Assembly (NCBI GenBank): GCA_029068025.1
Contig: JAIEDJ010000193.1
Span: forward strand, 1 to 16,097
From: Oscillospiraceae bacterium
Lineage (GTDB): Bacteria; Bacillota; Clostridia; Oscillospirales; Ruminococcaceae
Length of the DNA stretch: 16,097 nucleotides
Reading direction: 5' to 3'
Below, in pieces: positions 13,532 to 16,097 of the stretch; the stretch's first letter is position 1, and each line of letters begins with the position of its first letter. The notes under the pieces were generated by a model. It was not told the origin of the DNA, did no database searches, and saw nothing but the letters and a program-made list of their open reading frames with translations. A program made the translations under genes and the position numbers.

Positions 13532-13665
13532 TATCAAAGACTTGATTTGAGAATTATTTCTTAGTAGAATTTTTAACAAGCTTTTTGTTGATTTTTCACA
13601 AATTTTATTTTTTCAAATTGTGACGTTAGACAAGGCTAACCAATATTTACTAAAAAAAGCCGCGC

Positions 13666-13694
13666 TTGACATAATTTTTTTAATGTGGTATACT
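13666..13694 (+). promoter_or_regulatory. Strong sigma-A promoter of the PIN toxin-antitoxin operon
   Basis: TTGACA (13666-13671) is a perfect -35, followed at 17 bases by TATACT (13689-13694) with an extended TG (13686-13687). GGAGGTG (13719-13725) lies 6 bases before the antitoxin ATG. The promoter is divergent from the hyd promoter about 160 bases away. The rest of the 341-base gene-free stretch 13391-13731 is AT-rich with several small inverted repeats. Confidence 0.85.
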
Positions 13695-13731
13695 ATAACA
13701 AAAAAGAACAATAAAAATGGAGGTGAGTTTT

Positions 13732-13995
13732 ATGAGTACAAGAGAAATTGCTATTAATATTATCAATGCTTTGTCCGAGGAACAGCTTATTGAGTTCATC
13801 AAGACATATTCCGACAGCAGCGTGGGAAAAAAAGTCAATGTTGCTGAAAAAAAAGCTGAAGAACGTGACTTGGATGAAAAGCGAAGAGCGCTTGAAGAAC
13901 TTAATCAATTTGTTGATAAGTATTCACATCTTATTGCAACAGATGATTATAAGGAAGATCTTGCAGCACATCGAAGGGAGAAATACGGCTTGTGA
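13732..13995 (+). CDS. Small antitoxin of a PIN-domain toxin-antitoxin pair
   Basis: The frame is open from an ATG at 13717, but that ATG lies in the ribosome site, so ATG 13732 behind GGAGGTG is chosen, giving 87 residues. The N-terminal third (REIAINIINALSEEQLIEF) is probably helical and could form the dimerising or DNA-binding part. Residues 35-60 are highly charged (VNVAEKKAEERDLDEKRRAL) and should form a long helix or coiled coil. The tail (YKEDLAAHRREKYGL) probably wraps the toxin. Its stop overlaps the toxin's GTG start (GTGA, 13992-13995). Antitoxin identity is inferred from size, charge and coupling to the PIN gene; no named DNA-binding family was recognised with certainty. Confidence 0.75.
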   Translation: MSTREIAINIINALSEEQLIEFIKTYSDSSVGKKVNVAEKKAEERDLDEKRRALEELNQFVDKYSHLIATDDYKEDLAAHRREKYGL

Positions 13996-14405
13996 AAATT
14001 CTGATTGACACAAATATTTTGGTTGATTATCTGTCGAAACGTGAGCCGTTTATTGCGGATGCAAATGCGATTATTAACTTGTGTGGTACAAACAAGTTTC
14101 AGGGTTATGTCGCAGCACACTCGATAACCGACTGTTTCTATGTTATGCGTAAAACACCTGCCGATGAACGTAAGAAAGCAATTTTAAACATCTTAACGCT
14201 GATTACGGTCATCGGCATTGACGAACTCAAGCTGTTGGCGGCCTTGAACGACATCAATTTTGACGATATCGAGGATTGTCTGCAAGCCGTTTGTGCGGCG
14301 GATCTCGGGCTTGATTATATCGTGACGCGCAATGTTAAGGATTTTGCGGGCAGTTCCGTTTTACCGATTACTCCTTCGGAATTTTTGTTTAAGCTGAATA
14401 ATTAA
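13992..14405 (+). CDS. PIN-domain RNase toxin (VapC-like)
   Basis: A 137-residue PIN-domain protein expected to cut RNA with a metal bound by an acidic cluster: D6 (LIDTNILVDYL), D47 (SITDCFYV), D95 (DIEDCLQA) and D117 (TRNVKDF). The usual order and spacing of PIN proteins is kept and the length is typical, so it looks intact. It starts with GTG at 13992, overlapping the antitoxin TGA. GGGAG lies about 11 bases before, and coupling probably drives translation. The position of the second acidic residue (Asp rather than the more common Glu) is unremarkable in this family. It is followed by a terminator shared with the convergent LRR gene. Confidence 0.87.
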   Translation: MKILIDTNILVDYLSKREPFIADANAIINLCGTNKFQGYVAAHSITDCFYVMRKTPADERKKAILNILTLITVIGIDELKLLAALNDINFDDIEDCLQAVCAADLGLDYIVTRNVKDFAGSSVLPITPSEFLFKLNN

Positions 14406-14410
14406 TAAAC

Positions 14411-14454
14411 CCCGTGCCGATCAGTATAGACCGGCGCGGGTGCTTTGTTATTTT
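14411..14454 (+). terminator. Bidirectional terminator between the toxin gene and the LRR gene
   Basis: CCCGTGCCG (14411-14419) pairs with CGGCGCGGG (14432-14440), a 9-bp stem with one G-T pair, followed by TGCTTTGTTATTTT on the plus strand. On the minus strand it is followed by GTTTATTAATTATT. It therefore can serve both converging genes. Confidence 0.8.
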
Positions 14455-14475
14455 CGCTGAACGGGGGAGCGGCTG

Positions 14476-16097
14476 TCAAATGCCTCTTATCGCGTTGTAC
14501 AGCGCTTTGTAATTATCCGGGGAGTAAGTCTTGCCCTTGTATGTAACATCGCATTGGCAGTCATCGAAAATTCCGTGGCCTATTTTCCTTACGCTGTCGG
14601 GCAGTTTCACGCTTGTGAGCGCCGTGTCGTTGCTGAAAGCGTAGGAGTCTATTTCCGTTACGCCGTCGGGGATCTCAAGGCTTGTGAGCGCGGGGCAGAA
14701 CGAGAACGCGTGAGCGCCTATTTCCGTTATGCCGTCGGGCAGTTTCACGCTTGTGAGCGACAGGCATGCGTAGGCAAAGTAGCTGTTTATCTTAGTTATG
14801 CCGTTGGGTACGGTAACGCTTGTGACCGCTTCATTTTTGTAGAAAGCACATTCTACTATCTCCCTCACGCTGTCGGGGATGATCACGCTGCCCGTGCAGG
14901 TGATGCCGTCGATCAGGATCCCGTTGACTATCACGAGCGGATCTTCCTGCCGCTTGCTCTCAAGCCAAGGAGTACCGCCGAAGGCGAACTCGCATATTTC
15001 CGCTACACCTGTCGGGATCGTCACGCTTGTGAGCGAGGCGCAGCCGCCGAAAGCATGGTCGCCTATCTCTGTCACACTGTCGGGGATCGTGATGCTTGTA
15101 AGCAGCGTGCCGCCAAAAGCGCTTGATCCTATTTTTGTTACGCTGTCGGGAATGGTCACGCTTGTGAGCGATGTGTCAGTGAATGCGGCGTCGCCTATTT
15201 CCGTCACGCTGTTTGGGATCGTTATGCTTGCAAGCGACGTGCACTTGTAGAAAACGCCGTTGTTGATTTTCGTCATACTGTCGGGAATGGTCATGCTTGT
15301 GAGCGAGGAGCAGTCGTTGAAAGCGAAATTGCCTATTCCCGTCATGCTGTTGGGAATGTTTATGCTTTTAAGCGCTGTGCAATGGCTGAACGCTTGCTCG
15401 CCTATCTCCGTTACACTGTCCGGAATGGTCACGCTTGTGATCTTGTCACAGTCAAAGAAAGCAAAGCCGGTTATTTTCGTAACTCCATCGGGGATAACCA
15501 CGCTGCCCTTACAGTTTTTTCCGTCAATAACTATCCCATTGACTATTACAAGCGGATCTTCTTTCTGCTTTTTTTCAAACCAAGGGGTATCAGAGAAAGC
15601 GTAGCTGCTTATTTCGGTTATACTGTCGGGGAACGTTACGTTTGTGAGCGATGTGCAGCCGTTAAACGCGGAGACGCCTATTTCCCTCAAGCCGTCGGGA
15701 AGCGTTACGCTTGTGAGCGACGTGCAGCCCGAGAAAGCAGCACGGTTGATTTCCTTTACGCTGTCGGGAATGGTCACGCTTGTAAGCGCTGTGCAGTCAT
15801 TGAAAGCATTACTGCCGATCTTGGTCACGCCGTCGGGGATCACCACATCACCCTTGCAGGTGCTTCCGTCAAGAAGTGTCCCGTTGACGATCACGAGAGG
15901 GTTTTCCTTGCGTCTGTTTTCAAGCCAGGGCGTTTCGAGAAAAGCGCCGTCTAATTCTGTTAGGCTGTCGGGAATCGTCACGTTTGTAAGGCTGCGACAA
16001 TAGCGAAATGCGTTGGATATATCCGTCACGCTGTCCGGGATAACCAAGGTCACGGGCGAGAAGGTATTGTCGCCGAATGAGCCTATCTTTGTAACAG
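14476..16097 (-). CDS. Large BspA-like leucine-rich repeat protein (partial, N-terminus outside window)
   Basis: The frame stays open to the right edge of the window, giving 540 residues of a C-terminal part. It is an almost unbroken array of 23-residue BspA (LRR_5) repeats with the pattern IPDSVTEIGxxAFxxCTSLTSVT. Three units carry an insert of the type W(L/F)E-x-(K/R)-x-(K/Q/E)-E-(D/N)-PLVIVNG followed by DGxxCxGxVxIPD. The end is VTYKGKTYSPDNYKALYNAI, a C-terminal cap like that of the short LRR protein in this window. No sorting signal, dockerin or membrane helix is visible at the C-terminus; the N-terminus, and with it any signal peptide, is not in view. A GTG at 16053 is an internal valine, not a start. 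Such proteins often act in adhesion or protein binding. Confidence 0.87.
   Translation of the reverse strand, partial: VTKIGSFGDNTFSPVTLVIPDSVTDISNAFRYCRSLTNVTIPDSLTELDGAFLETPWLENRRKENPLVIVNGTLLDGSTCKGDVVIPDGVTKIGSNAFNDCTALTSVTIPDSVKEINRAAFSGCTSLTSVTLPDGLREIGVSAFNGCTSLTNVTFPDSITEISSYAFSDTPWFEKKQKEDPLVIVNGIVIDGKNCKGSVVIPDGVTKITGFAFFDCDKITSVTIPDSVTEIGEQAFSHCTALKSINIPNSMTGIGNFAFNDCSSLTSMTIPDSMTKINNGVFYKCTSLASITIPNSVTEIGDAAFTDTSLTSVTIPDSVTKIGSSAFGGTLLTSITIPDSVTEIGDHAFGGCASLTSVTIPTGVAEICEFAFGGTPWLESKRQEDPLVIVNGILIDGITCTGSVIIPDSVREIVECAFYKNEAVTSVTVPNGITKINSYFAYACLSLTSVKLPDGITEIGAHAFSFCPALTSLEIPDGVTEIDSYAFSNDTALTSVKLPDSVRKIGHGIFDDCQCDVTYKGKTYSPDNYKALYNAIRGI
14530..16097 (-). repeat. Array of 69-bp repeats coding for LRR units
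   Basis: Tandem degenerate 69-base units encode the 23-residue repeats. Words such as CTGTCGGGAATGGTCACGCT recur with small changes. Three 45-base insert units lie at 14923-14967, 15538-15582 and 15883-15927. The last two are 345 bases apart, exactly five 69-base units. Such arrays readily gain or lose units by recombination. Confidence 0.8.

Noticed and set aside
16051..16053. GTG as a start codon for the large LRR gene
   Set aside because: The frame remains open to the window edge and upstream codons (VTKIGSFGDNTF) continue the repeat pattern, so it is an internal valine.
14530..16097. CRISPR-like array
   Set aside because: The regular spacing of about 69 bases comes from protein repeats. 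Units are contiguous and translated, with no identical repeats and unique spacers.

Overview
The window looks like the chromosome of an anaerobic Clostridia member, most likely an Oscillospiraceae/Ruminococcus-like gut bacterium. This placement is inference. It rests on a trimeric NADH-dependent [FeFe] hydrogenase, BspA-type leucine-rich repeat proteins, zinc-ribbon/MORN membrane proteins, Gram-positive Shine-Dalgarno sites (GGAGG type) and sigma-A-like promoters. No rRNA, tRNA, CRISPR array or transposase was seen.

Layout. Positions 1-225 hold the 3' end of an unrecognised plus-strand gene, closed by a perfect hairpin terminator. Positions 293-2720 (plus) hold an ECF-type sigma-factor operon: sigma factor, a translationally coupled single-pass membrane protein (probable anti-sigma or sensor), and a third gene whose C-terminal domain is a paralogue of the membrane protein's outer domain. 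Positions 2739-6257 (minus) hold a four-gene operon of membrane proteins. All four begin with the same double-cysteine zinc ribbon but carry different remainders: two MORN-repeat proteins, one beta-rich domain and one four-helix membrane protein. Positions 6495-8302 (minus) hold 1-phosphofructokinase and a compact cytoplasmic LRR protein.

Positions 8382-13390 (minus) hold the hydrogenase operon in the order hydC-hydB-[mntA-hepT]-hydA. HydC (NuoE-like), HydB (NuoF-like, flavin and Fe-S) and HydA (H-cluster) should form a soluble complex that makes H2 from NADH, probably coupled to reduced ferredoxin by electron bifurcation. A complete MntA/HepT (MNT/HEPN) toxin-antitoxin pair sits between hydB and hydA, in the same orientation. 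The 341-bp AT-rich gap upstream (13391-13731) holds the divergent promoters of the hyd operon and of a second toxin-antitoxin operon (13732-14405, plus) encoding a small charged antitoxin and a PIN-domain RNase. A bidirectional terminator separates that operon from a large BspA-like LRR gene (minus) that runs off the right edge.

The most unusual features are: (i) the sigma operon with a duplicated, unrecognised domain predicted to lie on both sides of the membrane; (ii) the zinc-ribbon operon built from one conserved N-terminal half and exchangeable C-terminal halves; (iii) the toxin-antitoxin pair embedded in a core energy operon; and (iv) an identical 12-base element exactly 17 bases upstream of both the hydA and hydB start codons.
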